Assembly (NCBI GenBank): GCA_024640885.1 | Contig: JAHEEC010000015.1 | Location: 1-57,871, forward strand | Direction: 5' to 3' | Length of the DNA stretch: 57,871 bases | Origin: Bacteroidota bacterium | GTDB lineage: Bacteria; Bacteroidota; Bacteroidia; Bacteroidales; GCA-2748055 | Part shown: in pieces, positions 44,782 through 53,554 of the stretch | Numbering within the stretch: position 1 is the first letter of the stretch | Layout of the letters: each line of letters begins with the position of its first letter | Notes under the pieces: generated by a model | The model's database searches: none | The model's input: only the letters and a program-made list of their open reading frames with translations | Told to the model about the DNA's origin: nothing | Position numbers and translations under genes: made by a program

Positions 44782-45150
44782 GCCGGGGTAACCCGGAAGC
44801 GTGAATATGAGTCACGGGAACAACTAACCAGGTATTGATGTTGTTCTCCCGGTCTTCGGACCGGACTGTTGACTGGAATACCAGGTGCGCTGTCAAAGGC
44901 GCATGCTGAGGTTCGCACTGAAACCGAAGTGTACCTGAATACGCGGTGGAAGTTGTTTGCAGTTGAGCATCGACTGATGTCCTCGGACAAGGAAGATGCA
45001 AGTTGTTCGATTCGTCGGGCAGCAAAAGGGAATTCGAGACTTCGGTCGAGTTTTCCGGTCATAATAACAGTAGCTTGGCGCGAATTAGCGACTACGGTAG
45101 CTGACAAGCGGAATGGGAACCAGATGCAAATTTGGCTCCCATTCGTGTTT
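44782..45150 (+). ncRNA. Candidate structured RNA of unknown class
   Basis: In the 934-bp gap 44540-45473 a GC-rich block, flanked on both sides by AT-rich DNA, holds many hairpins. 44783-44796 is a 5-bp stem closed by a GUAA tetraloop. 44800-44816 has 5-bp arms. 44818-44846 has 7-bp arms. 44849-44864 is a 6-bp stem closed by UUCG. 44886-44903 has 5-bp arms. 45038-45047 is a 3-bp stem with another UUCG. 45111-45144 is a 12-bp stem with one mismatch, followed by GTGTTTTAT. GNRA and UUCG loops appear only when read as + strand, which sets the direction. GGTATT (44831-44836) can also pair with AATACC (44877-44882) as a pseudoknot. Open frames on both strands here look like by-products. It may be a standalone RNA or the remnant of a ribozyme or intron. 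Confidence 0.45.
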
Positions 45151-45368
45151 TATACCCCTTTGACCTCACTGCGGCTCCCGCCGGAAATTATCCATTCAGT
45201 AAATTCTTTTGACTAATCGCCTTCGAAAGATTACAAACGGGCCAAATTCCCCGGGTCAAACTCTGATTTTTTGTGCGAAGAGATGCCCTAATCATATATT
45301 ATGACCGCATTCGCACCCCTGATTTAAGTCAGTTATTTCATTGTATTTCAAATGTTTAATATTGTTAT

Positions 45369-45397
45369 TTGACAAACGTCCGATTCCTGTATATGAA
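45369..45397 (+). promoter_or_regulatory. TTGACA-N17-TATGAA promoter-like site
   Basis: TTGACA at 45369-45374 and TATGAA at 45392-45397 are 17 bases apart, 77 bases before the serine hydrolase start. This is the classical sigma-70 layout and not the TAnnTTTG type seen before other genes here, so it may be chance. Confidence 0.25.
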
Positions 45398-45473
45398 CCT
45401 TTCCCGGGAGATTTGTTTTAACTGTAAATTTATACTCCAGTAGCGCACCGCTCCACACATAAATTTAGCTCAG

Positions 45474-46802
45474 GTGAAGAAATTTATTGTATTCTTTGGT
45501 CTAATGATCCTCTTCTTTTTCGGAGAAATCGCCCTCTCTTTCTCAGACAAAGGTTACCCTTCCATATTGAACAACGAAGAGGTTCCCTTTTCTCTGCTCC
45601 TCGATAATCACTATTCTGATTTTGAGGAGACAGCGGTAATCGACGAGCAATTAAATGCATTCCTAAAAAAGTGGAAAATTTACGGGGCGAGCCTTGCCAT
45701 CACCAAGGACGAACGCCTTGTGTATGCAAAGGGTTTTGGCACAGCGAACATGGAGACCGGTGAAGAGGTGAAGCCCGGACACCTGTTCCGAATTGCATCA
45801 GTCTCCAAATTGATTACAGCTGTAGCGGTCATGAAACTGTACGAAGAGGGGAAAATTCAACTGGATGAGCGAGTCTTCGGAGTAAATGGCATATTGAATG
45901 ACCCCCAATTCGGTGATTTCCCCGACCCCAGGATAGAGGATATTACGGTCCGGCATCTGTTAAACCATACCGCCGGATGGTCAAGGTATTCAGGCGATCC
46001 CATGTTTAGCTCCCTCTACATTGCAAGGAAAATGAAGGTAGAATCTCACCTGACTTTTGATGATATCCTCGAGTACTCACTTACACGCAGGTTAAACTAT
46101 AAACCGGGCTCACGGTACAGTTATTCAAACCTGGGATATGCCATTCTTGGCAAGATCATTGAACGGAAGAGCGGAATGCCCTACCAGGATTACGTGGTCA
46201 TGAATCTCCTGAAGCCACTGGATATCCATGATATGCACATCGGAAAAAGTTTCTACCACGAGAAATATCCCAATGAGGTGAGGTATCACAGCAGTGCAGG
46301 AAAAATGATCTCCTATTCAATCGATGGCTCAGGAGAGAAAGTTCCTATTTATTACGGTGGAAACGATATCGAACTGCTGGGACCTGCCGGGGGGTGGGTG
46401 GCTTCTGCTCCTGAATTGATCAAGTTCCTTACGGCCATCGATGGTTTTCCCGGGCAGCCCGATATTCTCTTGCCGGAAACCATCCAATTGATGTCCGATC
46501 CTCAACTGGCAGGAAAGGGACTCTTTGGATGGAGGGGCACAGACAGGTATGGAACCTGGTGGCGTACCGGTTACCTCACCGGATCATCTGCACTGATGGT
46601 CAGACAGAAAGATGGGATCAGCTGGGTGGTAATGATCAATACAAGCACCTACAAACATTCTGATATCCACAGGTATGTTTCAAGCCTGATGTTCGGGGCA
46701 GTGAACAGGGTAAACCACTGGCCTGCCATTGACCTTTTCAGCATGGAGTCAGTCAGTCCCGACCCCATCACCGAAATTCCGGCGACCAATCCGAAACTTT
46801 AA
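45474..46802 (+). CDS. Serine hydrolase, beta-lactamase/class C penicillin-binding fold
   Basis: The protein has 442 residues from a GTG start. The N-terminus (MKKFIVFFGLMILFFFGEIAL) is a signal peptide or anchor. Catalytic SVSK (109-112) and YSN (217-219) are present, along with HTAGWSRY typical of the family; the third motif (HxG or KTG) region is less clear, near WWRTGYLTG. Such proteins act as esterases, peptidases or D-amino acid hydrolases outside the cytoplasm; the substrate is unknown. It follows the long RNA-like intergenic region and precedes the unidentified gene at 46865 by 62 bases. Confidence 0.87.
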   Translation: MKKFIVFFGLMILFFFGEIALSFSDKGYPSILNNEEVPFSLLLDNHYSDFEETAVIDEQLNAFLKKWKIYGASLAITKDERLVYAKGFGTANMETGEEVKPGHLFRIASVSKLITAVAVMKLYEEGKIQLDERVFGVNGILNDPQFGDFPDPRIEDITVRHLLNHTAGWSRYSGDPMFSSLYIARKMKVESHLTFDDILEYSLTRRLNYKPGSRYSYSNLGYAILGKIIERKSGMPYQDYVVMNLLKPLDIHDMHIGKSFYHEKYPNEVRYHSSAGKMISYSIDGSGEKVPIYYGGNDIELLGPAGGWVASAPELIKFLTAIDGFPGQPDILLPETIQLMSDPQLAGKGLFGWRGTDRYGTWWRTGYLTGSSALMVRQKDGISWVVMINTSTYKHSDIHRYVSSLMFGAVNRVNHWPAIDLFSMESVSPDPITEIPATNPKL

Positions 46803-46864
46803 GGGAATTCTATAGTGCGGGTAAGGATATTCCTTGTTATATTTGGGGCTCTACCGTCGTTGCT

Positions 46865-47791
46865 ATGGAGCTATCAGATATTCAGCATATTGACCCTGGA
46901 AAAATTACTGATTTTGAGCCAGATATCTTTATTACCACACTTGGCTTTGAATCAAGGTGCACTTCAATTGCACGGCAGTTTGAATCGATCAATTGTCGGA
47001 AGATTGCATTTTCACGCACAGATCATCCCAAAGAATTTGCGTTTCACGAAAACAGGAGCTACTATGTGAAACAGGGATTTGAAGTCATCCCCGTGGAGAC
47101 CAAAGTTCCCGATTTCGGAAAGGTTTTCAGCAATCCCCCGAAAGACACCGTGAACATCCTGTTTGACTGTACCAGCATGTCCCCCAGGTGGTACTATGAA
47201 TTTTTCAGGTGGTTCAGTGAAAATCAGGATGACTATACCTCGGCAAATCTGCGGATTGTATATACCATGGCATGTTATGAATCCCTGGATTCTATTCGAA
47301 AGGTAAAAAGGATCAGGGAATTTCTTAAAACCGAATACAGGACAGGCCTTAAGAAGAAAAAGGCACTGATCCTTGGTATGGGGCACGAACAGAAGATCGG
47401 TGAGACCATTCATAAGTTGGTCAAACCAGACCTTCTTTACCTTTATTATGCAGATCCTCCTGTGGATAAACAGTTTGTGGAAAAGCTCTTTGTAAACAAC
47501 CATTCACTGATCAATGAAACCCCCATTCGAAACCTGGTTGCTTATCCCATCCGCAACGGGCAATCTATCTTTCAGAGCCTTGTAGATACCATTCTTCCGT
47601 TACGAAATGATTATTCAATTATCCTCATTCCTCACGGGCCAAAAATCTTCTCGGTGGCAGCCATGCTTGTGCACCTGGAGTATCCCGATGTAAGGATCAG
47701 TTATCCTGTATTCAATAAGCCACCTGCTGTAGACAGGCATCCATGCGGTGAGCCGGTTGTTTTGGATGTTCACTTCGATGGGGAAGAGTAA
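46865..47791 (+). CDS. Unidentified 308-residue protein with Rossmann-like pattern
   Basis: I do not recognise a named family. The protein is soluble, with no signal peptide or membrane helix. Notable features are FITTLGFESRC near the N-terminus (about 22-32), ILFDCTSMSPRWYYEFF in the middle (about 98-114), ALILGMGHEQKIGETI (about 166-181), and SIILIPHGPKIFSVAAMLVHLEYP near the C-terminus (about 252-275). Alternating beta strands and helices ending in Gly-rich turns suggest two Rossmann-like halves, possibly nucleotide-binding. Proteins with a GFE(x)R motif occur in accessory loci, but I cannot place this one. It lies between the hydrolase and the E2 gene, with no overlap. Confidence 0.7.
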   Translation: MELSDIQHIDPGKITDFEPDIFITTLGFESRCTSIARQFESINCRKIAFSRTDHPKEFAFHENRSYYVKQGFEVIPVETKVPDFGKVFSNPPKDTVNILFDCTSMSPRWYYEFFRWFSENQDDYTSANLRIVYTMACYESLDSIRKVKRIREFLKTEYRTGLKKKKALILGMGHEQKIGETIHKLVKPDLLYLYYADPPVDKQFVEKLFVNNHSLINETPIRNLVAYPIRNGQSIFQSLVDTILPLRNDYSIILIPHGPKIFSVAAMLVHLEYPDVRISYPVFNKPPAVDRHPCGEPVVLDVHFDGEE

Positions 47792-47859
47792 AAACATTTT
47801 TAATGGATCATTGTTATACCATCGAAATTACTGTTACACCACCACAATTATAATTCAAA

Positions 47860-49218
47860 ATGGCGAATTTTGATATCATCATGCCGAAGATGGGTGAAAG
47901 CATTGAAGAGGCAACCATAACAAACTGGTTTGTGAAAGAGGGCGACCAGGTAGAAGAGGACGATGTACTCCTGGAGATAGCCACCGACAAGGTTGATTCA
48001 GAAATTCCCTCCCCGGTTGCGGGAATCGTTAAAAAAATATTATTCAAGCAGGATGAGGTTGTTCCCGTTGGCAACGTGATCGCCGTAATCGATATGGGCG
48101 GAGAAGCCCCTGCTGAAGAGAAGGCACAGGAAAAAGTTCCCGATTCTCCCTCTCAGGTACCTTCGCCGGAATCCACTCCCGCCGTTCCGGAAGCTGTTGG
48201 TTCGGCCCCGGTAATCGCATCCTCTGAAGATCGCTTCTATTCGCCGCTTGTGAGGAAAATTGCAAGGGAGGAAAATATCTCTCAGAGTGAACTTGACCGC
48301 ATTCCGGGAAGCGGATTGAACGGCAGGGTACAAAAAAATGATATTCTGCTGTTTCTCAGAAACAGAGGAGGCGCAAAGCAGGCCGAGTCACCAGCCATCA
48401 ATAAGCCTGGCCCTGAAACCGGAGCAAAGGCAACGGCAGCGACTGCAGCTGCACCGGTAACCTCCCCAACCGCTTCTCCTCCCTCTGTCAGATCAGATGC
48501 GGGTGACGAGATCGTTGAAATGACCAGGTTGCGGAAATTGATCGCCGACCATATGATCAGGTCCAAGCAAACCTCAGCCCATGTCACCAATATGATCGAG
48601 ATTGATGTGACCAGCGTGGTGGCCTGGAGAAACAGGGTGAAGGATGAGTTCCTCCGGAAGGAGGGCGTGAAGATTACCTACTTACCTGTATTTCTGCTGG
48701 CTACCGTGAAAGCCTTGAGGGATTTTCCCCAGATCAATGCGTCGGTGGACGGAGACAGGATCATCCTTAAGAAAAGGATCAACCTGGGAATCGCTGTGGC
48801 CCTGGCTGACAACAACCTCATCGTTCCCAACATCAAGGATGCCGATTCCCTCAATCTTACCGGAATTACCAAGAGAATGAACGAGCTGGCCACTGCAGCC
48901 AGGAACAACAAACTTGGCCCGGACGACATCAGCGGGGGTACCTTTACCGTTACCAATTTTGGAACATTCCAGAACGATATTGGAACGCCCATTATTAATC
49001 AGCCCGAAGTGGCCATTCTTGCGGTTGGTGCCATCAAGAAGAAACCCGCGGTGCTTGAAACAGAGCAGGGGGATGTAATTGCCATCAGGCAAAAAATGTG
49101 GTTATCCCTCACCTATGACCACCGGATTGTGGATGGGGCCCTTGGAGGTGCGTTCCTCAAACGCCTGGGAGATTATATTGAATCATTTGATCCACAAAGT
49201 GGAAACTTTAAATTATAG
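47860..49218 (+). CDS. Dihydrolipoamide acyltransferase, E2 of a 2-oxoacid dehydrogenase complex
   Basis: The protein has 452 residues. Domain order: lipoyl domain (about 1-77, lipoylated Lys44 in ATDKVDS), Pro/Ala/Ser-rich linker, peripheral subunit-binding domain (YSPLVRKIAREENIS... about 127-163), a second Ala/Pro linker, and the catalytic acyltransferase domain (about 215-452) with the active-site DHRIVDG near the C-terminus. It transfers acyl groups from E1 to CoA. Six bases before the fused E1 gene, it forms an operon with it. Lack of an E3 gene is usual, as E3 is shared. Branched-chain 2-oxoacids are the likeliest substrate, but pyruvate is not excluded. Confidence 0.9.
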   Translation: MANFDIIMPKMGESIEEATITNWFVKEGDQVEEDDVLLEIATDKVDSEIPSPVAGIVKKILFKQDEVVPVGNVIAVIDMGGEAPAEEKAQEKVPDSPSQVPSPESTPAVPEAVGSAPVIASSEDRFYSPLVRKIAREENISQSELDRIPGSGLNGRVQKNDILLFLRNRGGAKQAESPAINKPGPETGAKATAATAAAPVTSPTASPPSVRSDAGDEIVEMTRLRKLIADHMIRSKQTSAHVTNMIEIDVTSVVAWRNRVKDEFLRKEGVKITYLPVFLLATVKALRDFPQINASVDGDRIILKKRINLGIAVALADNNLIVPNIKDADSLNLTGITKRMNELATAARNNKLGPDDISGGTFTVTNFGTFQNDIGTPIINQPEVAILAVGAIKKKPAVLETEQGDVIAIRQKMWLSLTYDHRIVDGALGGAFLKRLGDYIESFDPQSGNFKL

Positions 49219-49224
49219 TGAACA

Positions 49225-51267
49225 ATGTCGGAAGAAAAGAGATACAGCATTAAGAAAACAGATAAGGAGACCCTGGCCGGTTGGTTTAAATTGATGCTGG
49301 TAGGACGGGCGATTGACGACCGCGCCCCCAACTACCTGAAACAGGCCATTGGCTGGTCATATCATGCGCCCTTTGCAGGTCATGATGGCATACAGCTGGC
49401 CATTGGCCAGGTATTTGACCGGGAATATGATCACCTCTTCCCTTACTACAGGGATATGCTTACTTCTCATTCTGCTGGACTTACAGCCGAGGAACTCATT
49501 CTTAACGGAATATCCAAAGACGCGGATGTGGCTGGTGGGGGACGTCACATGTCCAATCACTTTGCAAAGCCGGAGTGGAACATTCACAACGTGTCCTCCT
49601 GTACCGGAAATCATACGTTGCATGCCGTGGGTGTGGCCAGGGCCCTGAAGAAGTATAAAGTGCCCGGTGTGGCCATCTCATCCCAGGGAGAATCCTCTGT
49701 CTCGGAAGGTTATGTCTACGAAGCCATCAATGGTGCCACCAATGAAAAACTCCCCGTTATTTTTGTCTTCCAGGACAACGGGTATGGGATTTCGGTTCCC
49801 AAGGCAGATCAGACCGCCAACCGGAAGGTAGCAAACAATTTTACGGGTTTTAAGAACCTGAAGATCTTTCATTGCAACGGGAAGGATGTTTTCGACAGCA
49901 TGAATACAATGACCCTGGCCAAGGAGTATGTGGTTGAACACGAGCACCCGGTCATTGTCCAGGCCAACTGTGTCCGCATCCATTCCCATTCCAACTCGGA
50001 CCGTCATGACCTCTACAGGGACGATTATGAGCTCAACTATGTGCATGAATATGATCCGCTGGCCAAGTTCAGAAGGCTTCTTCTCAGGTACGAACGTTTT
50101 ACCGAAGAAGAATTGGAAATTCTTGAAAATGAAGCTAAAGAGATCGTAAAAGCTGCACACAAGGTGGGGATGAATTCACCCCAGCCCGATCCCGAATCGA
50201 TCCACGATTTCGTGATCCCCGAACCCTATGTAAGCGAAAAGTATCCCGACGGGATTCACAACCATGAGGGTGAACCCAAAAAACTGATTGAAGGGTTGAA
50301 TGAAACCCTTAAGGCGGAGTTTCGCCTTAATCCGGACACCTATATCTGGGGACAGGATGTAGCCAATAAGGAGAAGGGTGGCATCTTTAATGTGACCAAG
50401 GGGATGCAACAGGAATTTGGACGCGAACGTGTATTCAATGCACCCATTGCCGAGGATTTCATCATGGGCACAGCCAATGGAATGAGCAGGTTTAACGATA
50501 AACTTCGGATTGTGGTGGAAGGTGCCGAATTTGCGGACTATTTCTGGCCCGCCATGGAACAGTTCGTGGAGACTTCACACGAATACTGGCGCACGAAGGG
50601 ACAATTCTCACCCAACATCACAGTGCGGCTGGCTTCGGGCGGCTACATCGGTGGAGGACTCTACCATTCCCAGACCATAGAGGGAAACCTTGCAGGATTG
50701 CCGGGCATCAGGATTGTGTACCCAAGCTATGCGGATGATGCAGCGGGACTGCTCAGGACAAGCCTGCGTTCCCGCGGAACCACCCTCTTCCTTGAGCCCA
50801 AAGCCCTCTACAATGCCCCCAAGGTTGCCACACCCATTCCAGATGACTTTGAGGTGCCATTCGGGAAGGCCAGGGTAAGAAGAGAGGGTTCGGATTTAAG
50901 CATCATCACCTATGGAAATACCACACCCATGTGCGTGGAGCTGTCGGATCGATTCTCTAAGGAAGGGAAAGCAAGCCTGGAAGTGCTTGATCTGAGATCT
51001 CTGAGCCCGCTGGACCATCAGGCCATCGTGGCCACCGTGAAAAAAACGGGGAAAGTACTTGTGGTTCACGAGGATAAAGTATTTGGTGGTTTTGGTGGAG
51101 AAGTGGCCGCAATGGTCAACGAAATAGCATTTGAACACCTGGATGCACCCGTGAAGCGGGTGGGATCCACCTTTACTCCGGTTGGATTTAACAGGATCCT
51201 GGAAGGCGCCATCCTGCCTGACGTCAAAAGGATTGAAGCGTCAGTAGTTGATCTGCTTAATTACTAG
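49225..51267 (+). CDS. 2-oxoacid dehydrogenase E1, fused alpha and beta subunits
   Basis: The protein has 680 residues. The alpha half (about 1-340) contains the TPP site, ending in VFQDNGYGIS (181-190). The beta half (about 350-680) starts LNPDTYIWGQDVANKEKGGIFNVTKG and includes the transketolase-like C-terminal part (VLDLRSLSPLDHQAI, VVHEDKVFGGFGGEV). Alpha/beta fusions are frequent in Bacteroidota. The TPP motif position that usually has Gly-Asp reads Gly155-Glu156 (SQGESSVSEG). It decarboxylates 2-oxoacids and loads the acyl group onto E2, encoded just upstream. leuA nearby fits branched-chain metabolism. Confidence 0.9.
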   Translation: MSEEKRYSIKKTDKETLAGWFKLMLVGRAIDDRAPNYLKQAIGWSYHAPFAGHDGIQLAIGQVFDREYDHLFPYYRDMLTSHSAGLTAEELILNGISKDADVAGGGRHMSNHFAKPEWNIHNVSSCTGNHTLHAVGVARALKKYKVPGVAISSQGESSVSEGYVYEAINGATNEKLPVIFVFQDNGYGISVPKADQTANRKVANNFTGFKNLKIFHCNGKDVFDSMNTMTLAKEYVVEHEHPVIVQANCVRIHSHSNSDRHDLYRDDYELNYVHEYDPLAKFRRLLLRYERFTEEELEILENEAKEIVKAAHKVGMNSPQPDPESIHDFVIPEPYVSEKYPDGIHNHEGEPKKLIEGLNETLKAEFRLNPDTYIWGQDVANKEKGGIFNVTKGMQQEFGRERVFNAPIAEDFIMGTANGMSRFNDKLRIVVEGAEFADYFWPAMEQFVETSHEYWRTKGQFSPNITVRLASGGYIGGGLYHSQTIEGNLAGLPGIRIVYPSYADDAAGLLRTSLRSRGTTLFLEPKALYNAPKVATPIPDDFEVPFGKARVRREGSDLSIITYGNTTPMCVELSDRFSKEGKASLEVLDLRSLSPLDHQAIVATVKKTGKVLVVHEDKVFGGFGGEVAAMVNEIAFEHLDAPVKRVGSTFTPVGFNRILEGAILPDVKRIEASVVDLLNY

Positions 51268-51284
51268 AACCTAAGAGGAATACG

Positions 51285-51791
51285 ATGAACAAAACTGCAA
51301 TCATTTATAGCTTTAATTCAAGGAAAACAGGCAAAATTGCTGAAAAGATCAAGGAGGCATTTGGCGATGACCCGTTTGTGCTTATCAATGCAGAGGAGCT
51401 TACCGAAGAGATCTTCACCTCCTTTGATCAGATCATCATGGGGGTCCCCACATGGTTTGATGGCGAGCTCCCCAACTACTGGGATGAGTTTGTTCCGGCA
51501 CTTGAAGACCTTGATCTCAAGGGAAAGAGGATTGCGCTGTATGGACTGGGCGACCAGAAAGGCTACCCGGAAAACTTCCTGGATGGATTGGGGATCATGG
51601 CCGGGATACTGGAAGAACGTGGCGCATCACTCATTGGATTTACGAGTGCCGAAGGTTACGAGTTTGAAAGTTCCAGGGCCCTTCGCGGGGACCATTTTGC
51701 AGGGCTGGCCATTGATTACGAAAACCAGGGATCCATGAACAAGGAACGGGTTGCAAACTGGGTATCACAACTTAAAAAAGAGTTTTCCTGA
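51285..51791 (+). CDS. fldA: Flavodoxin
   Basis: The protein has 168 residues, a long-chain flavodoxin. It carries FMN and one-electron equivalents in place of ferredoxin. The phosphate loop is SFNSRKTGKIAEKI (about 9-22), with Ser/Arg in place of the usual first Thr. The FMN-binding Trp is in GVPTWFDGELPNYW (about 53-66), and ALYGLGDQKGYPENF (about 83-97) is the second FMN loop. It starts 17 bases after the E1 gene, so it may be co-transcribed with the dehydrogenase genes. Confidence 0.93.
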   Translation: MNKTAIIYSFNSRKTGKIAEKIKEAFGDDPFVLINAEELTEEIFTSFDQIIMGVPTWFDGELPNYWDEFVPALEDLDLKGKRIALYGLGDQKGYPENFLDGLGIMAGILEERGASLIGFTSAEGYEFESSRALRGDHFAGLAIDYENQGSMNKERVANWVSQLKKEFS

Positions 51792-51951
51792 AACCTTTTG
51801 CCCGGTATACCGCCGGGGCACCTGGAGAAGATTTAATCCCAATTCCGTGTATTTGATCCCTTTTGGGAGAATTAATCCAATGCTATTTAACGCTCTATTC
51901 ATTAAATTTAGTTCTTTTGTGATTGATTCCGTTAAATGAAAAACTTCAAAC

Positions 51952-53451
51952 ATGGCCAGAGATCGAGTATACATATTTGATACAACCCTGCGGGATGGAG
52001 AGCAGGTCCCCGGTTGTCAACTGAATACCATTGAAAAGATTGAAGTTGCAAAAGCGCTTGAGGAATTGGGTGTGGATATCATTGAAGCCGGGTTCCCCAT
52101 ATCAAGTCCAGGGGACTTTAATTCGGTTGTCGAGATCAGCAAGGCAGTTTCAGAACCGGTTATTTGTGCACTCACAAGGGCGGTAAAGAAGGATATCGAA
52201 GTGGCTGCTGAATCTTTAAAGTTTGCCAAACGCCCCAGGATCCATACAGGGATCGGCACCTCATACTACCACATTTACCACAAACTGAACAGCAATCCCG
52301 ATGAGATCATCCAACGGGGGGTTGAAGCTGTAAAGTATGCCAAATCCTTTGTGGAGGATGTGGAATTCTATGCAGAGGATGCGGGCCGATCAGAAAATAA
52401 ATACCTGGTCAGGGTGGTCGAGGCAATGATCGATGCAGGTGCCACGGTGATCAACATTCCGGACACCACCGGATACACCCTGCCGGATGAATACGGAAAA
52501 AAGATTAAATACCTTGTAGACCATGTCCCCAATATTCACAAGGCGATCCTCTCCACCCATTGCCACAATGACCTGGGGATGGCCACGGCCAATACCATGA
52601 GCGGAGTGATCAACGGGGCCAGGCAGGTGGAAGTGACCGTAAACGGCATAGGGGAACGGGCAGGAAATACTTCCCTGGAGGAGGTGGCCATGATCATGAA
52701 AAGCCGGAAGCACCTGAACCTTGTATCCAATATCAATCCCAAGAAGATTTATCGCACCAGCAGACTTGTCTCCACCCTGATGCGGATGCCCATACAGCCC
52801 AATAAAGCCATTGTGGGAAGGAACGCCTTCGCGCACTCTTCCGGAATTCACCAGGATGGTGTATTAAAACGGAGGGAGAATTATGAGATCATCAACCCCA
52901 AAACGGTGGGCGTGAGTGAATCCTCCATTCTTTTGACGGCAAGAAGCGGGAGGGCGGCCCTAAAACACCGGCTTGAGAAACTTGGTTATACCTTCACCAA
53001 GGCCGCACTGGATACGATTTATCATGAATTCGTAAAACTTGCAGACTCAAAAAAGGAGATCATTGACGAGGACCTGAAAGTGCTTGCAGGGGCAAGCGCC
53101 CGTGACATCAGGCGTAACCTTCATCTTCATAAACTCCAGGTGGTTTGCGGTAAGGGAACCACCCCCGTGGCATCTGTAACCATGGAATGGGATGGAGTTT
53201 GTCACACCGCAACTGCCGAGGGAAATGGCCCTGTGGATGCATCCATCAATGCAGTCAAAGAGATTCTGAAGAAAAAAGTTAAGATCGAGGAATTCCTGAT
53301 TCAGGCCATCACACGAGGAAGTGACGACCTTGGAAAGGTTCATATGCAGGTCGAACACAAGGGAACTGTCTTCTATGGATTCTCCGCCTCCACAGATATC
53401 ATTACCGCATCTGTGGAAGCCTTTATCGATTCTATGAGCCAGATCGTATAG
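51952..53451 (+). CDS. leuA: 2-isopropylmalate synthase
   Basis: The protein has 499 residues. LeuA condenses acetyl-CoA with 2-oxoisovalerate at the first step of leucine synthesis. The N-terminal TIM barrel has the signature [13 protein letters not shown] (10-22), the metal ligands in [14 protein letters not shown], and [17 protein letters not shown] linker region with [17 protein letters not shown] and a C-terminal LeuA allosteric domain (about 375-499) follow, so leucine feedback is likely. No leuBCD genes are in the window. The 160-bp leader (51792-51951) is AT-rich; I see no attenuator or T-box. Confidence 0.93.
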   Translation: MARDRVYIFDTTLRDGEQVPGCQLNTIEKIEVAKALEELGVDIIEAGFPISSPGDFNSVVEISKAVSEPVICALTRAVKKDIEVAAESLKFAKRPRIHTGIGTSYYHIYHKLNSNPDEIIQRGVEAVKYAKSFVEDVEFYAEDAGRSENKYLVRVVEAMIDAGATVINIPDTTGYTLPDEYGKKIKYLVDHVPNIHKAILSTHCHNDLGMATANTMSGVINGARQVEVTVNGIGERAGNTSLEEVAMIMKSRKHLNLVSNINPKKIYRTSRLVSTLMRMPIQPNKAIVGRNAFAHSSGIHQDGVLKRRENYEIINPKTVGVSESSILLTARSGRAALKHRLEKLGYTFTKAALDTIYHEFVKLADSKKEIIDEDLKVLAGASARDIRRNLHLHKLQVVCGKGTTPVASVTMEWDGVCHTATAEGNGPVDASINAVKEILKKKVKIEEFLIQAITRGSDDLGKVHMQVEHKGTVFYGFSASTDIITASVEAFIDSMSQIV

Positions 53452-53480
53452 CATTGCAATCCCTGTTATAAAGTTTCCAT

Positions 53481-53488
53481 TAACTTTG
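53481..53488 (+). promoter_or_regulatory. -7 box (TAACTTTG) before the TonB receptor operon
   Basis: TAACTTTG fits TAnnTTTG, 66 bases before the receptor ATG and 29 bases after the leuA stop. A TTG at 53454-53456 is upstream, but 24 bases away, longer than the usual spacing. Confidence 0.35.
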
Positions 53489-53554
53489 TCCTAAGGATCA
53501 GGGCTGAACCTCTTCCCATACATTATTGCAGCGAATTCAGGAAACCCAAGGGGA

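Noticed and set aside
44782..45150. Group II intron
   Set aside because: No domain V hairpin, no clear GUGYG start and no reverse transcriptase in the window. A remnant remains possible, so it is kept only as an unknown structured RNA.
44751..45216. Open frames on both strands (44869-45216 + and 44751-45107 -)
   Set aside because: They overlap on opposite strands, have Ser/Arg-rich translations without domain patterns, and coincide with dense hairpins; a structured RNA explains the region better. A short real gene is not fully excluded.
9128..53488. Full -33/-7 promoters at the TAnnTTTG boxes
   Set aside because: No properly spaced TTTG was found at any of them, so only the -7 boxes are listed, with low confidence.
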